From Opitutaceae bacterium TAV5 (GTDB lineage: Bacteria; Verrucomicrobiota; Verrucomicrobiia; Opitutales; Opitutaceae), in the NCBI GenBank assembly GCA_000242935.3, contig CP007053.1, positions 3,023,001 through 3,087,000 of the forward strand: 64,000 nucleotides of DNA. Reading direction: 5' to 3'. The position numbers and the translations under genes were made by a program. This document shows positions 1-8,490 of the stretch, in pieces (within the stretch, counting starts at the first letter, position 1; every line of letters starts with the position of its first letter). The notes under the pieces are model-generated. The model had not been told where the DNA came from. It searched no databases and was given only the letters and a program-made list of their open reading frames with translations.

Positions 1-873
1 GACGAAAAGACGAGCTTCGACGTGCTCGACGCGTTCGTCGATCACGGCTTCAACGCCATCGACACCGCCGACTACTACTCCGTCTGGGCGCCCGGCAACA
101 AGGGCGGCGAGTCGGAGACGATCATCGGCCGCTGGCTCAAGGCGCGACCCGGGCTGCGCGACAAGGTGCACATTTTTACCAAGGTCGGCCTCGATCTCGG
201 CGTGCCGGGCAAGAAGGGACTCTCCGAAAAATGGATCCTCCAGGCTGCGGACGAATCCCTCGCCCGCCTCGGCGTCGACCGGATCGACCTCTATTTCTCG
301 CATTTTCCCGACCCTGCCACGCCCTTCGCGGAAACGCTCGGCGCCTACGAAAAACTCCTCAGGGCCGGCAAGGTGCGCGCCATTGGCGCCTCCAATCTCA
401 ACGCCGCCCAGCTCGCCGAATCGCTCGAGGTGGCCCGCGAAAAATCCCTGCCGCCCTACCAGGTGCTCCAGCCCGAATACAACCTCTACGACCGCCCTTC
501 TTACGACGGTCCGCTGCGCGACCTGTGCATCCGGGAAAACATCGGCGTCGTCACCTACTACAGTCTGGCCTCGGGTTTCCTCTCCGGCAAATACCGCTCG
601 AAGGCCGATCTCGGCCAGAGCAAGCGCGGCGAGGGCATCGCCAAATACCTGACCGACCGCGGCGCCGCCATCCTCAAGGTGCTCGACGACATCGCCGCCC
701 GCCACGATGCCAAACCCGCCGAGGTCGCGCTCGCCTGGCTGATCGCCCGCGAAGGTGTTACCGCGCCCATTGCCAGCGCCACCCGCCGCGAGCAGGTGAC
801 GAGTTTTGCCCGGGCCGCCTCGCTGAAACTCACGCCCGCGGATATCGCCGCGCTGGACTCCGCCAGCGCCTGA
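1..873 (+). CDS. Aldo/keto reductase, 5' end outside the window
   Basis: The reading frame is open from the first base, so the true start lies upstream; the visible part is about 290 residues. It is an NADPH-dependent aldo/keto reductase of the (beta/alpha)8 barrel fold. The visible tetrad candidates are the Asp and Tyr in DTADYYS, the Lys in FTKVG and the His in FSHFPD. The C-terminal cofactor region includes APIASATRREQV, typical of the YajO/Tas-like oxidoreductase branch. The substrate cannot be told. The next gene is convergent (minus strand), so no operon partner is visible on this side. Confidence 0.88.
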   Translation, partial: DEKTSFDVLDAFVDHGFNAIDTADYYSVWAPGNKGGESETIIGRWLKARPGLRDKVHIFTKVGLDLGVPGKKGLSEKWILQAADESLARLGVDRIDLYFSHFPDPATPFAETLGAYEKLLRAGKVRAIGASNLNAAQLAESLEVAREKSLPPYQVLQPEYNLYDRPSYDGPLRDLCIRENIGVVTYYSLASGFLSGKYRSKADLGQSKRGEGIAKYLTDRGAAILKVLDDIAARHDAKPAEVALAWLIAREGVTAPIASATRREQVTSFARAASLKLTPADIAALDSASA

Positions 874-930
874 CCGCCTCCGGGAGCAGCGCTCCCGGTT
901 TCAGAAACGTGCGTCGTTTCATGGCAGCTT

Positions 931-1329
931 TCATCGTTCTGTCTTTTCGGCGTTGGCGAGCTGGTCTTTAATGACCGGATACAGGTCGTAGGTCGGATAA
1001 TATTCGGTGCGGAAGGCTTTCCACGCCGTCTTTTCGAGGGCGACGTTGACCTCGCGCAGCTTCGCGGCCGGCACTTCCAGGGTGACGACCTGGCCGATGC
1101 CCATGACCACGTGCCACGTGACGATCTTCGTGCCTGCCGGCGGGAAGGTCTTGAAGAACCCCTGCTCGCGCTGGATCTGCTGGATCTCGGCGAGGTTTTT
1201 CCCCTGGTCGTGTTTGAGAAAGATCGTGAGGAGGATCGCATCGGACGGTTTTTCCGCCTCGCCCGCCCGGGTCGGCAGCGGCAGGAGGAACGTGAAGGCG
1301 ATGAGCAGGGAGGAGAGGAGAATTTTCAT
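931..1329 (-). CDS. Small secreted protein of unknown function
   Basis: 132 residues. An N-terminal signal peptide is clear (MKILLSSLLIAFTFLLPLPTRA, cleavage near residue 22), so the product is exported to the periplasm or beyond. The mature part is a single small domain of about 110 residues with a QQIQREQGFFKTFPPAGTKI stretch followed by hydrophobic strands. I do not recognise a family. It stands alone between a convergent aldo/keto reductase and a repeat-rich gap. The signal peptide and sensible length make a real gene likely. Confidence 0.6.
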   Translation of the reverse strand: MKILLSSLLIAFTFLLPLPTRAGEAEKPSDAILLTIFLKHDQGKNLAEIQQIQREQGFFKTFPPAGTKIVTWHVVMGIGQVVTLEVPAAKLREVNVALEKTAWKAFRTEYYPTYDLYPVIKDQLANAEKTER

Positions 1330-1404
1330 GATGGCGGATCGGATGGATGGTGACGGGTTGAAGGGGGTGAGCCTTTGCGATGGATTTTGAACAAGACAGG
1401 AGGG

Positions 1405-1656
1405 AAACCGCTAAAATACGCTAAGGACCGCTAAAACCAATCCCTTGAGGTTCTTTCCCTTTTAGAGCATTTTTTTAAAAATTGTAGCCGTACAGGATCC
1501 TGAAAACAGAACCACGGATTGCACGGATTTTCACGGATAAGAAGGAAGCGGCAAGGCATGGTTTGAATCCGTGATAATCGGTAAAATCCGTGGTTAAAAA
1601 ACGACTACAGCTTTATCTGAACCGCTCTAGCGGATTTTAGCGTTCTTTAGCGGTTC
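1405..1656. repeat. Nested inverted-repeat array in intergenic gap
   Basis: The gap 1330-1678 has no gene. Outer arms at 1405-1438 (three copies of an ACCGCTAAA-like unit) and 1629-1656 are reverse complements of each other. Inner arms at 1511-1541 (ACCACGGATT-type units) and 1565-1596 also pair. CCGCT-CT-AGCGG at 1622-1633 is a further palindrome. The whole gap could fold into one long two-storey hairpin. It lies downstream of the DoxX-like gene and upstream of the secreted protein. Confidence 0.75.
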
Positions 1657-1678
1657 ACTTCCGTGAAAAAAACCGCCG

Positions 1679-2098
1679 TCAGCGTTTCCGCCACGCATCG
1701 AGCGACAGGCGATCGTGCGAGGCGGTGGCGAGCAGGCCGGTGAAGAACGCGAGGTAAACCATTTGCGAGCCGGCGGCGTTCCAGTTCTGGATGAGGCACA
1801 CGCCGAACAGCAGCGTGCAGATGAGCAGCGCGCCCGCCGCGAGGGCGAAGCGCAGCCAGAGGCCGAGCAGGAGCAGCAGGCCGAGCACCGACTCGGCGGT
1901 GACGATGCCGTAAGCCGCGACATGCACGAGCGGTCCGGGCAGCGGCGAGCCGGCGAACTGCTCCTGCAACCCGGAGGAGAATGCCGAAAACTTCGGAATG
2001 CGCGTCCACCCGTGCAGGGCGATGTTGATGCCCAGCCCCAGCCGGGCGAGGCCGTGGGCGAGTGACGCGTCGGTGAGAGACGGGAACGGCTTGCTCAT
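1679..2098 (-). CDS. DoxX-like integral membrane protein
   Basis: 139 residues with four predicted membrane segments, roughly residues 12-32, 55-80, 83-105 and 110-128. The opening ARLGLGINIALHGWTRIPKF matches the first helix and loop of the DoxX/DoxD-like family, a four-helix membrane family linked in some members to quinone-dependent oxidation or redox stress. The exact role here is unknown. The start ATG is chosen because it precedes the first helix with a short polar leader. It is transcribed alone, towards the repeat array. Confidence 0.7.
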   Translation of the reverse strand: MSKPFPSLTDASLAHGLARLGLGINIALHGWTRIPKFSAFSSGLQEQFAGSPLPGPLVHVAAYGIVTAESVLGLLLLLGLWLRFALAAGALLICTLLFGVCLIQNWNAAGSQMVYLAFFTGLLATASHDRLSLDAWRKR

Positions 2099-2168
2099 CG
2101 AGCCACGCTAACCGGCCGCACGCGCCGCGCAACCGGGCGGGGAATGTACCGGTTCCCGTCCGGTATTG

Positions 2169-2918
2169 TCACTTCAGGCTACCCCAGAAGGGATGCAGTC
2201 GTCTTTCGTCTGCGGTGCCTTTCGGAAAATCTTTCAGCGGGTCCACGGCCCGGAGATGTCCGTCGAGAAATGCCACGTTGGCCTTGCCTCCGTGTCCGGC
2301 GTAAAACCCGGCGACTCCGCGCTGTTTCCAGAGCGAACTGCTGTCCGCAACCGTGACGTTGGAAACCTTTCGCTCAGCGGTGCCGTCGGCGAAGAAATTG
2401 GCATCCATGAGAAACGCCATGACGGACGGCTGGGCGATTTGCTGGATATTGGTGGCGTGCCGGCTGAAAGGAGAGACCGGCGGCCACTGGTTGTTTTCCG
2501 TCCGGCAGGCATAGATGTTGATGGAGTAGCCGCGATTCCAGTCCGGGTTTGGTCCGACGTCCTTGAACGAAGCCGGACACGACATGAGCGTTGGCGTGTC
2601 CGGGGTGGCGCCCTGTCCGTCCGTGTAACCCAGATACGGCAGAAACGACCCGTCGTGGCTCTGGCTCGGATGACGCCAGAACATCGCATCAGGCATGTTG
2701 CCCTTATGATCGTTGATCCACAGCAATCCGGCGGTGGCGAGGCCTCGCAGATTGGCCGCACACTTCGTCTGGTCAGCCAGGCGCCGTACTTGCGAGAATC
2801 CTGCGAAGGACAGTGCGGCGAGGATTCCGATGATGGCGATCACCGTCAGCAACTCGATGAGCGTGAATGCCCGGTGACGGGCACTATGCAGTTCGATCAC
2901 GAAAACGTGCGGGGTCAT
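2169..2918 (-). CDS. Pseudopilin-like protein (prepilin N-terminal motif, H-X9-DG-like C-terminus)
   Basis: About 249 residues. The type IV prepilin signature AFTLIELLTVIAIIGILAAL follows a leader of about 16 residues, giving a prepilin peptidase site before Phe and one N-terminal membrane helix. The C-terminal GHGGKANVAFLDGHLRAVDP carries the His-X9-Asp-Gly pattern typical of the large Verrucomicrobia/Planctomycetes pseudopilin family. The start ATG (2916-2918) overlaps the TGA of the upstream beta-helix gene by four bases (TCAT on the plus strand), so the two are probably translationally coupled. Such proteins are assumed to be exported or assembled by a type II secretion-like machinery; the role in the cassette is not known. 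Confidence 0.85.
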   Translation of the reverse strand: MTPHVFVIELHSARHRAFTLIELLTVIAIIGILAALSFAGFSQVRRLADQTKCAANLRGLATAGLLWINDHKGNMPDAMFWRHPSQSHDGSFLPYLGYTDGQGATPDTPTLMSCPASFKDVGPNPDWNRGYSINIYACRTENNQWPPVSPFSRHATNIQQIAQPSVMAFLMDANFFADGTAERKVSNVTVADSSSLWKQRGVAGFYAGHGGKANVAFLDGHLRAVDPLKDFPKGTADERRLHPFWGSLK

Positions 2919-4840
2919 GGTTGCACCGCCTTTCCTTCGCTGGTTTGCGGCCCGACAGCCGGCGGGCTCCACTGGCGCCCCAGTGGGATCGCGCCGATGT
3001 TCGTGATCGTTTCGGCACCGGGCAAAACGGCTGCGGCTTCCGGCACGGCGACACCCTTGCCGAACGCCGGTCCCTTTTCATCGGCGAGAAAATCGCCGAC
3101 GGCCAGCGCCATGTCCGGAAGCGGTGCTGCGAGTGTCGTGCCGCCTTCGCCGGCGAATGCTTCACCCCCGCTTGCCTTGCCGGCTTCTGCAGGCGCGTTT
3201 ATCCACACGTTGTTGCGGAAAACCATTTTCGGGGCACGATAGCCGGCCTGTCCGGCGAACGCCTGCGCCACGCTGATGTTGTTGATGAAATGGAAATTTT
3301 CGAAAAGCCGGCTGTGCGGCTGCACCACGGTCAGAAAATGACCGCCGGGGAAAAGCACCGTGTTGTTGAACATCACCACCCCCGCGCCGGGAGCACGCAC
3401 CGAATCTCGCGGCACATCACGCATGCGTTCCTTGTTCCACGGAGCGGTCCAGTTCTGTCCGCTCACTCCGGCCTTGAACCAGCCCGGGCGGTGTCCCGAG
3501 GATTCCGCGATCAGGCGATTGAACGCCTCGTCGTTACGAATGACATTTTTGTAAACATACACCGGCCCGGGCCACGGTTCGCCGCCGAGCGGCTGCCACG
3601 AAAGCGGCTCCACCGTATCGGCAATCAGGTTACGCCAGATCCGCATGTCCTCCGCGTGATCCTCCATCTCGATCGCGTTGTCCACCAGCCGCTCGAAAAC
3701 GTTGTCGTGGATACGCATCCCCTTGCTCCACCGGACCGACCACGTGGACAAGCCCTCGAAGGCGTCGTGCACCCGGTTGTGGCGCACCGTCCAGTCGCTG
3801 CCCACCAGACCGCAGATGCCGGTTTCGTAGGTCCGGTTGCTGCCCGCTCCGCCGCCCTTGCGCGACCACCAGTAGAGCGGGTATTTTGGCGCGCCTTCCG
3901 TCGGACGCCGTTCACGGATGATTTCCATCATGTCGTCGAAGGCCGGATACTGCGTGTAGTCGCAGTTCTCCACCGTGATGTGGTTGGAGGTTTCTCGCGG
4001 ATCCGGTGACTCCTTCCGTCCGGTCACGCCCGCCCGGCAGCCGAGGAACCAGCTGTTGCGCACGGTGACATGGCTGCCGTTGGCGTGCACACCGGAAAAG
4101 CCCGGTGTCTCGAAGGTAAAACCGTCCACGATGACGTGAATGTCTCCGCGCTCCATCAGGCCGAGATTGAAGAAGGTGGGACCATTATAGCTCGTCCCCG
4201 CGTGCCCGTTGCCGGTGCGCGGACCTGCGCTCATCACATGCTGCGCGGGATCGGATGGGCCGTATTTGCCCGAAGCGTGCAGCCGCACATAGAGCTGCCG
4301 GGTCTCCGTATCGTAAAAATAGCCGTGGGCTGGTCCCGGTTGTCCGTTCGCCACCACAAACGTCCGCAGCCCCTCCAGTGTGCTGTAAGGTTGCAAATCC
4401 GTTCCCGAATAGAGCACCCGGCAGGTGACGCTGTCCAGCGGCGTGCGCCAGAGGCCCAGGTTCGCGTCCACGAGTTCCCAGCGGCTGCGCCCTTCGCGGA
4501 TGGCATGGTTGGCATTCGTAATGATGACGGCATTACGACTGCCGTCCTCGGCCTGCAACATGATGGGCCTTTCGGCCGTGCCCTTGAGCTTCAGCTCGAC
4601 CGGTCCATAATACACGCCCCGCGCCACCATGATGCGATCGCTCGGCGTGGCTCGTCCGGCCGCCTCCTGGATCGTCGCTACCGCGTGTTCCGGCGAGAGG
4701 CCGTCGCGTGCGTTCGAGCCTGCGGAACCATGGACGTAATACACGGCCCCGCCTGCGCAGAGGGGCCACAGCCAGACGGCAGCGGCAACGATCGCGGGAA
4801 ACGATTTAGGACGAAAAAAGAGGCAACAGAGAGGAGTCAT
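2915..4840 (-). CDS. Secreted right-handed parallel beta-helix protein (lyase-like)
   Basis: About 641 residues. Signal peptide at residues 1-31 (MTPLCCLFFRPKSF onwards), then AVYYVHGSAGSNARDGLSPE, the entry motif of DUF1565-like/pectate-lyase-like beta-helix proteins. Many short N-x-x-x-x-N and V-x-x-N strands follow (for example HITVENCDY, MRIHDNVFERLVDNAIEMED), consistent with a right-handed parallel beta-helix. This fold is used by polysaccharide lyases, epimerases and some glycosidases; which one cannot be decided. A longer open frame extends upstream, but the ATG at 4838-4840 is chosen because it opens the signal peptide. Paralogues lie at 54733 and 56883. Sits between a PEP-CTERM protein and a pseudopilin, all on the minus strand. 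Confidence 0.85.
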   Translation of the reverse strand: MTPLCCLFFRPKSFPAIVAAAVWLWPLCAGGAVYYVHGSAGSNARDGLSPEHAVATIQEAAGRATPSDRIMVARGVYYGPVELKLKGTAERPIMLQAEDGSRNAVIITNANHAIREGRSRWELVDANLGLWRTPLDSVTCRVLYSGTDLQPYSTLEGLRTFVVANGQPGPAHGYFYDTETRQLYVRLHASGKYGPSDPAQHVMSAGPRTGNGHAGTSYNGPTFFNLGLMERGDIHVIVDGFTFETPGFSGVHANGSHVTVRNSWFLGCRAGVTGRKESPDPRETSNHITVENCDYTQYPAFDDMMEIIRERRPTEGAPKYPLYWWSRKGGGAGSNRTYETGICGLVGSDWTVRHNRVHDAFEGLSTWSVRWSKGMRIHDNVFERLVDNAIEMEDHAEDMRIWRNLIADTVEPLSWQPLGGEPWPGPVYVYKNVIRNDEAFNRLIAESSGHRPGWFKAGVSGQNWTAPWNKERMRDVPRDSVRAPGAGVVMFNNTVLFPGGHFLTVVQPHSRLFENFHFINNISVAQAFAGQAGYRAPKMVFRNNVWINAPAEAGKASGGEAFAGEGGTTLAAPLPDMALAVGDFLADEKGPAFGKGVAVPEAAAVLPGAETITNIGAIPLGRQWSPPAVGPQTSEGKAVQP

Positions 4841-4887
4841 AAACGTTGAGGGTTTGGATGAACTGGAGTGGGGCCGGTGGAATGCGT

Positions 4888-5784
4888 TCAATGAGTGTGC
4901 CGGCGGCGCAGCGCCAGGCAGCCGGCCAGCACGCAGAGCCCGGCAACGAGCGAGGCCGCGGCAGGTTCGGGAATCGCCGAGAGACTCATGATTTCTTCGT
5001 TCGTGAGCACGCGGTTCCAGACTCCGGCGGCTTCGATCAGTGTTCCGGCCGGCACCGCCCACGCGCTGCCCGAACTGCCGTTGTTAATCCCGCCGATCTG
5101 GAAATAACCGGCTCCGATGCTGTTGGTCGTGGAAATCGAGGCCGGGATGCCGGACGTGGTTTCCAGCGTATCGAGCAACGAGCCCGTGGTTGGATCGTAC
5201 AGGTCGATCCTCAGACTTTTTGACGGATCGAAGCGCAGGGAGATATCATACCAGGTGTTCGCGCTCAGGGCTGTCGATTGCGAGTCCGACAACTGCGCTT
5301 CGTAAGCTTGTCCGTCCGACGACACGTAAGCGACCAGCCGTCCATTGGCGAGTTGCAGTGAAATGCCCCGCTGTCCGTTGTTCGCCCGGCTCCGGCTCAT
5401 CAGTGTGATCGTCCCCGATACGTCGCCAAGGCTGACGCGCAGCCAGAAGGTCTGCGCGCCGCCGATGCGGAGGGCCGGGTCATTGGTTTTCAACACCGTG
5501 CTGCCGTTGAATTTTACGGCTTGGCTGCCGGTGGCGAGCCCCGGCAGGCCGGAAACGGTCACGTAATCGACATCGACGACCGGTGTCAGTCCGCTCGTCG
5601 AGGTGCTGACGGCCGTTAGGTTACGGCCGTTCGTGCCGGTGGTGGCCCCGTCGAAGGACCACCAGGCTACGGCACTCTGGACGAGCACCGTCTGGGCGAC
5701 GAGAGCCTGCGCCGAGACGGCGAAGGCGAGACAAATCACGGCGCGCGCAGCGCCGGTGAATGGGTAGGTGAGGGTTGGTTTCAT
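4888..5784 (-). CDS. PEP-CTERM surface protein with LamG-like domain
   Basis: 298 residues. Signal peptide at about 1-30. The central part (AWWSFDGATTG, then alternating strands, SLRFDPSKSLRIDLYDP) resembles a concanavalin A/LamG-type jelly roll. The C-terminus AIPEPAAASLVAGLCVLAG plus RRRH is a complete PEP-CTERM sorting signal: Pro-Glu-Pro, hydrophobic helix, basic tail, recognised by an exosortase for sorting to the cell envelope. Likely the first gene of a three-gene unit with the beta-helix and pseudopilin genes (48-base gap to the next). A LamG-type fold would fit carbohydrate binding, which is inference. Confidence 0.85.
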   Translation of the reverse strand: MKPTLTYPFTGAARAVICLAFAVSAQALVAQTVLVQSAVAWWSFDGATTGTNGRNLTAVSTSTSGLTPVVDVDYVTVSGLPGLATGSQAVKFNGSTVLKTNDPALRIGGAQTFWLRVSLGDVSGTITLMSRSRANNGQRGISLQLANGRLVAYVSSDGQAYEAQLSDSQSTALSANTWYDISLRFDPSKSLRIDLYDPTTGSLLDTLETTSGIPASISTTNSIGAGYFQIGGINNGSSGSAWAVPAGTLIEAAGVWNRVLTNEEIMSLSAIPEPAAASLVAGLCVLAGCLALRRRHTH

Positions 5785-5837
5785 GAGATTGTCAGGTGGA
5801 TTGCATTTCTCGGAAAAGAGAGGGTTTTGGTCAATGA

Positions 5838-5862
5838 AAAATATCCGATTTTAGGATATTTT
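5838..5862. promoter_or_regulatory. Perfect 9+9 inverted repeat between divergent genes
   Basis: AAAATATCC, seven-base spacer, GGATATTTT. It lies in the 105-bp gap between the divergent PEP-CTERM gene (minus) and XRE regulator gene (plus). The AT-rich dyad and the location suggest an operator, possibly for the adjacent XRE protein; a simple hairpin is the alternative. Confidence 0.5.
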
Positions 5863-5889
5863 AATAACTCAGGTAAGCTTCCCGGCTAA

Positions 5890-6156
5890 GTGCCCGAGTC
5901 TCCTGTCAAATCCTTGTTCAGCTTCGAAAACGACGTGCTCCGCCAAGTGCTTCGTGAGGAGAGAAAGCGCTTGGGCCTGAATCAAACCGAGGTCGCCAAG
6001 CCATGCGGATGGGAGCAGTCCGTGATCGCAAAAATCGAACAAGGGGAGCGGCGAATCGATGTCGTCGAATTTGTCCGTCTTGCCGAGGCAATGGGACAAA
6101 AACCCGAAAAGCTTTTTGCCACTTTTCTCCGTGCGCTGAGATCCGCTGGTCGTTGA
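5890..6156 (+). CDS. XRE-family helix-turn-helix regulator
   Basis: 88 residues beginning at a GTG. A single HTH_3/Cro-CI domain spans residues about 17-75: LREERKRLGLNQTEVAKPCG, then WEQSVIAKIEQGERRIDVVEF, with the recognition helix around SVIAKIEQG. No other domain. It is the first gene of the low-GC island and precedes the kinase gene by 214 bp, which contain a perfect palindrome. Small stand-alone XRE proteins often control adjacent restriction, toxin-antitoxin or defence genes, so control of the kinase genes is plausible but inferred. Confidence 0.8.
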   Translation: MPESPVKSLFSFENDVLRQVLREERKRLGLNQTEVAKPCGWEQSVIAKIEQGERRIDVVEFVRLAEAMGQKPEKLFATFLRALRSAGR

Positions 6157-6249
6157 AAAGCGGATTGAGGCAGAAGCAGAATTAGCCACGGCCTCGAACT
6201 ATCGTCGCTGGCGAAATGCCAATTCGCAGGATGGCGGCTTTCACGAAGC

Positions 6250-6263
6250 ATCGTAATTACGAT
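6250..6263. promoter_or_regulatory. Perfect 14-bp palindrome upstream of kinase gene
   Basis: ATCGTAATTACGAT is a perfect dyad located 107 bp before the kinase start and 94 bp after the XRE gene. It is a good candidate operator for the small XRE regulator. No longer ORF is convincing in 6157-6370; a short open stretch at about 6143-6256 in another frame has no start codon I trust. Confidence 0.45.
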
Positions 6264-6370
6264 TGAAGGTCGAGTACGCGGGATTGGAAATTTCGATGAC
6301 CTTATTTATGGAATTGATTACTTGAAAAACACGTGAAGTCCACTTATCGAAACAAATCAGATCATAGATT

Positions 6371-7282
6371 ATGACACCGTCTCAATTCTCTGCTGATTTG
6401 CTTGCCCCGGTATTTTCTGGCTTGGCTGGCTTTAATTTTATGGCGGCTGGCAGTTACAAGTCTGTCTATCGTGTTGCTCATTCCGACAATTCTCCAGACG
6501 AGGTGCTAAAAGTGGTGCGGTTACCTAATTTACGAGATACAGAAGAAAAAGAGGCAATTTATCAGCAGGAATTGGGACGGGTGCAGCGGGAGACAGAGAT
6601 TCTGAGAAAGTGCACCAGTCCATTTGTGGTTAAGATGGGAAAAATACCTCCTCATGCTGTCACGATATCCGGTTATCCCTGCTTTGCTTACACCGAGGAA
6701 CTTCTGAATGGCAGCGACCTTTGCTCAAGAATTCTGGCGATAAGGAGGGGGGCAGAAAAACGGCCCGTCGAAAAAGAGGTAAGGTGTTTGCTTCATTGCT
6801 TGGTCTCAGCGATTCAGGCGCTGTGGCGTGACCATCGGATCGTTCATCGAGACATCAAACCGGCCAATATTTTTGCTACACATGACCCCTCTCGTCCCTA
6901 TGTGCTGATTGATCTCGGCATTGCGTATGACGTTACCGTGCCCGGCCTGACGTTGCGCAAGACTGACATGCCCCACACGCCGCTTTATATGGCACCTGAA
7001 ATGCTAAGCGCCGACTTTCGGGAAACGATGAGCTACCGCTCCGACCTATATGCCGCGGCCCTCTCTGCCTACGAATTTGCTGCAGGCATCCACCCACTGA
7101 GCAAACGCGATGATGACCTTATGAAAACCTACACGCGGGTAGTGCAGCAGGAGCCGGTTCCGCTTGCTCAATGTAGGCCTGACTTTTCACCGACACTTTG
7201 CCGCCTCATCGATCAATTTCTCAAAAAAAGCCCTTCGCTTCGCCCGGCGAACATGGCGCTCATCCTTAACCAAATCGCCTAA
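6371..7282 (+). CDS. Hanks-type Ser/Thr protein kinase, cytosolic
   Basis: 303 residues covering just a kinase domain, with no membrane segment or sensor domain. Visible catalytic features: degenerate glycine loop AAGSYKSVY (26-33), ATP-binding Lys47 in VLKVV, probable helix-C Glu near 73-75, catalytic loop HRDIKPAN (159-166), Asp181-Leu-Gly in place of DFG, APE at 208-210 and Asp225. All key residues are present, so it is likely active. The base composition is clearly more AT-rich than the rest of the window, suggesting transfer. The next gene starts five bases after its stop, so the pair is co-transcribed and probably works together. Confidence 0.88.
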   Translation: MTPSQFSADLLAPVFSGLAGFNFMAAGSYKSVYRVAHSDNSPDEVLKVVRLPNLRDTEEKEAIYQQELGRVQRETEILRKCTSPFVVKMGKIPPHAVTISGYPCFAYTEELLNGSDLCSRILAIRRGAEKRPVEKEVRCLLHCLVSAIQALWRDHRIVHRDIKPANIFATHDPSRPYVLIDLGIAYDVTVPGLTLRKTDMPHTPLYMAPEMLSADFRETMSYRSDLYAAALSAYEFAAGIHPLSKRDDDLMKTYTRVVQQEPVPLAQCRPDFSPTLCRLIDQFLKKSPSLRPANMALILNQIA

Positions 7283-7287
7283 ATATT

Positions 7288-8490
7288 ATGAAATTATACG
7301 CTCAATCAGGAGCCCAGGCTGGAGAAAAAATTACGGCAGGACTGAATGCAGGTGTTTTGGATGGAGTCATTTACGGGGCGAAAGAAATCTCAAACGACAA
7401 ACTGCGTTCGGAGCTTGAGCAAATCGCAGCGGATTGGCCGGACGCCGGGCGTTTCTTCGATCCACATTATTTTGCTACCCTGATTGCCGCCCAGCCCGGA
7501 GCCAGACTTGGCTACTTGATTGGAGATAAGGGCCACGGTTATTTTCGTGCCCATATGCGTCGTGACTTGGAGCAAGTGACTCCTGTGCGGGAAGACATCC
7601 GTGCTTGCCTTCGATTTCAGGCGGCACTGCCTGTGACCGGCCTGATTTCTCCGAACATCGTGGTGCGGCGCAATCTCGATTCGATCGAGGCTGTCATCGC
7701 GAAAAGTTTTATCCGTCACGCACCAGAAATTGCACGAGAGGTCGCCCCCGACCGAGAGTTGTATGTGACGCTGGCCATCTCACAGGCTGCTCTTACAGAT
7801 CGGAATGAGTTGCGGGCATTTTTACAGGAAATCACCGAGTTGGATGATCCTCCTGCCGGTTTTTACCTGCTTCTTGAGAAACTGGATACAACTCCACAAC
7901 CGAGTCTCACGGAGCGCGACTGCCTGAGTCGATGGATGCTAGTAAACCACACACTCAAGGTCAGTGGGTTCAAAATCATCAACGGTTACACGGATTTATT
8001 GGCACCCTATATCGCTGCCACGGGTGCGGACGCAGTGGCCACCGGCTGGTTTGGCACATTAAAATGCTTTTCTCTAAGGAAATTTGAGCCAAACGATACA
8101 ATCGCGTCTCGCGCAGTCCCACGCTACACCAGTGCCTCGCTGCTAAAAAGTATCCGTCATGCAGAGCTCCACGACTTACGTGACCATTTCCCTGAAATCC
8201 TTAATAACCTGCCAAGTGATGCCTTTTATCCCATAATCGATGGTTCGCGTCCCGACCTCACTGCTGAGGCTGTTCAAAACTGGGAAGGAATCCGGGCGAT
8301 GATTGCCAAATGTGAACGTCCCGATGTGTCGGCTTCACTAGATGCTTGTTCAACCACGCTGGATGAAGCCGGGGAGCTTTACAGCGCGATTAATACGATT
8401 GCTTACCCTTTGCGCGAAAGATCGAATAACGAACATATTGCTGCGATTCGCGACGAACTGAGCGAGTTCTCAAACTTGGCAGAGCTTTAG
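7288..8490 (+). CDS. Unknown 400-aa protein, partner of the kinase
   Basis: I do not recognise a family. The protein has no signal peptide or membrane segment. Alternating hydrophobic strands and helices (LDGVIYGA, VTGLISPNIVV, LYVTLAI, FYLLLEKLD, KIINGYTD, ADAVATGWFGTLKCFS) give a pattern like an alpha/beta barrel of the TIM type, but that is only a reading of the strand pattern. It is co-directional with the kinase and separated by five bases. Its end overlaps the end of a convergent nuclease-like gene by 21 bases. Low-GC composition matches the kinase. It could be a kinase substrate or effector enzyme. Confidence 0.75.
   Translation: MKLYAQSGAQAGEKITAGLNAGVLDGVIYGAKEISNDKLRSELEQIAADWPDAGRFFDPHYFATLIAAQPGARLGYLIGDKGHGYFRAHMRRDLEQVTPVREDIRACLRFQAALPVTGLISPNIVVRRNLDSIEAVIAKSFIRHAPEIAREVAPDRELYVTLAISQAALTDRNELRAFLQEITELDDPPAGFYLLLEKLDTTPQPSLTERDCLSRWMLVNHTLKVSGFKIINGYTDLLAPYIAATGADAVATGWFGTLKCFSLRKFEPNDTIASRAVPRYTSASLLKSIRHAELHDLRDHFPEILNNLPSDAFYPIIDGSRPDLTAEAVQNWEGIRAMIAKCERPDVSASLDACSTTLDEAGELYSAINTIAYPLRERSNNEHIAAIRDELSEFSNLAEL

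Noticed and set aside
1405-1656. CRISPR-like array
   Set aside because: Units are only about 9-12 bases, without unique spacers of constant length, and they are arranged as inverted arms; no cas genes nearby.
2169-5784. Type IV pilus or type II secretion operon
   Set aside because: Only the pseudopilin is present; no ATPase, secretin, prepilin peptidase or platform protein anywhere in the window.
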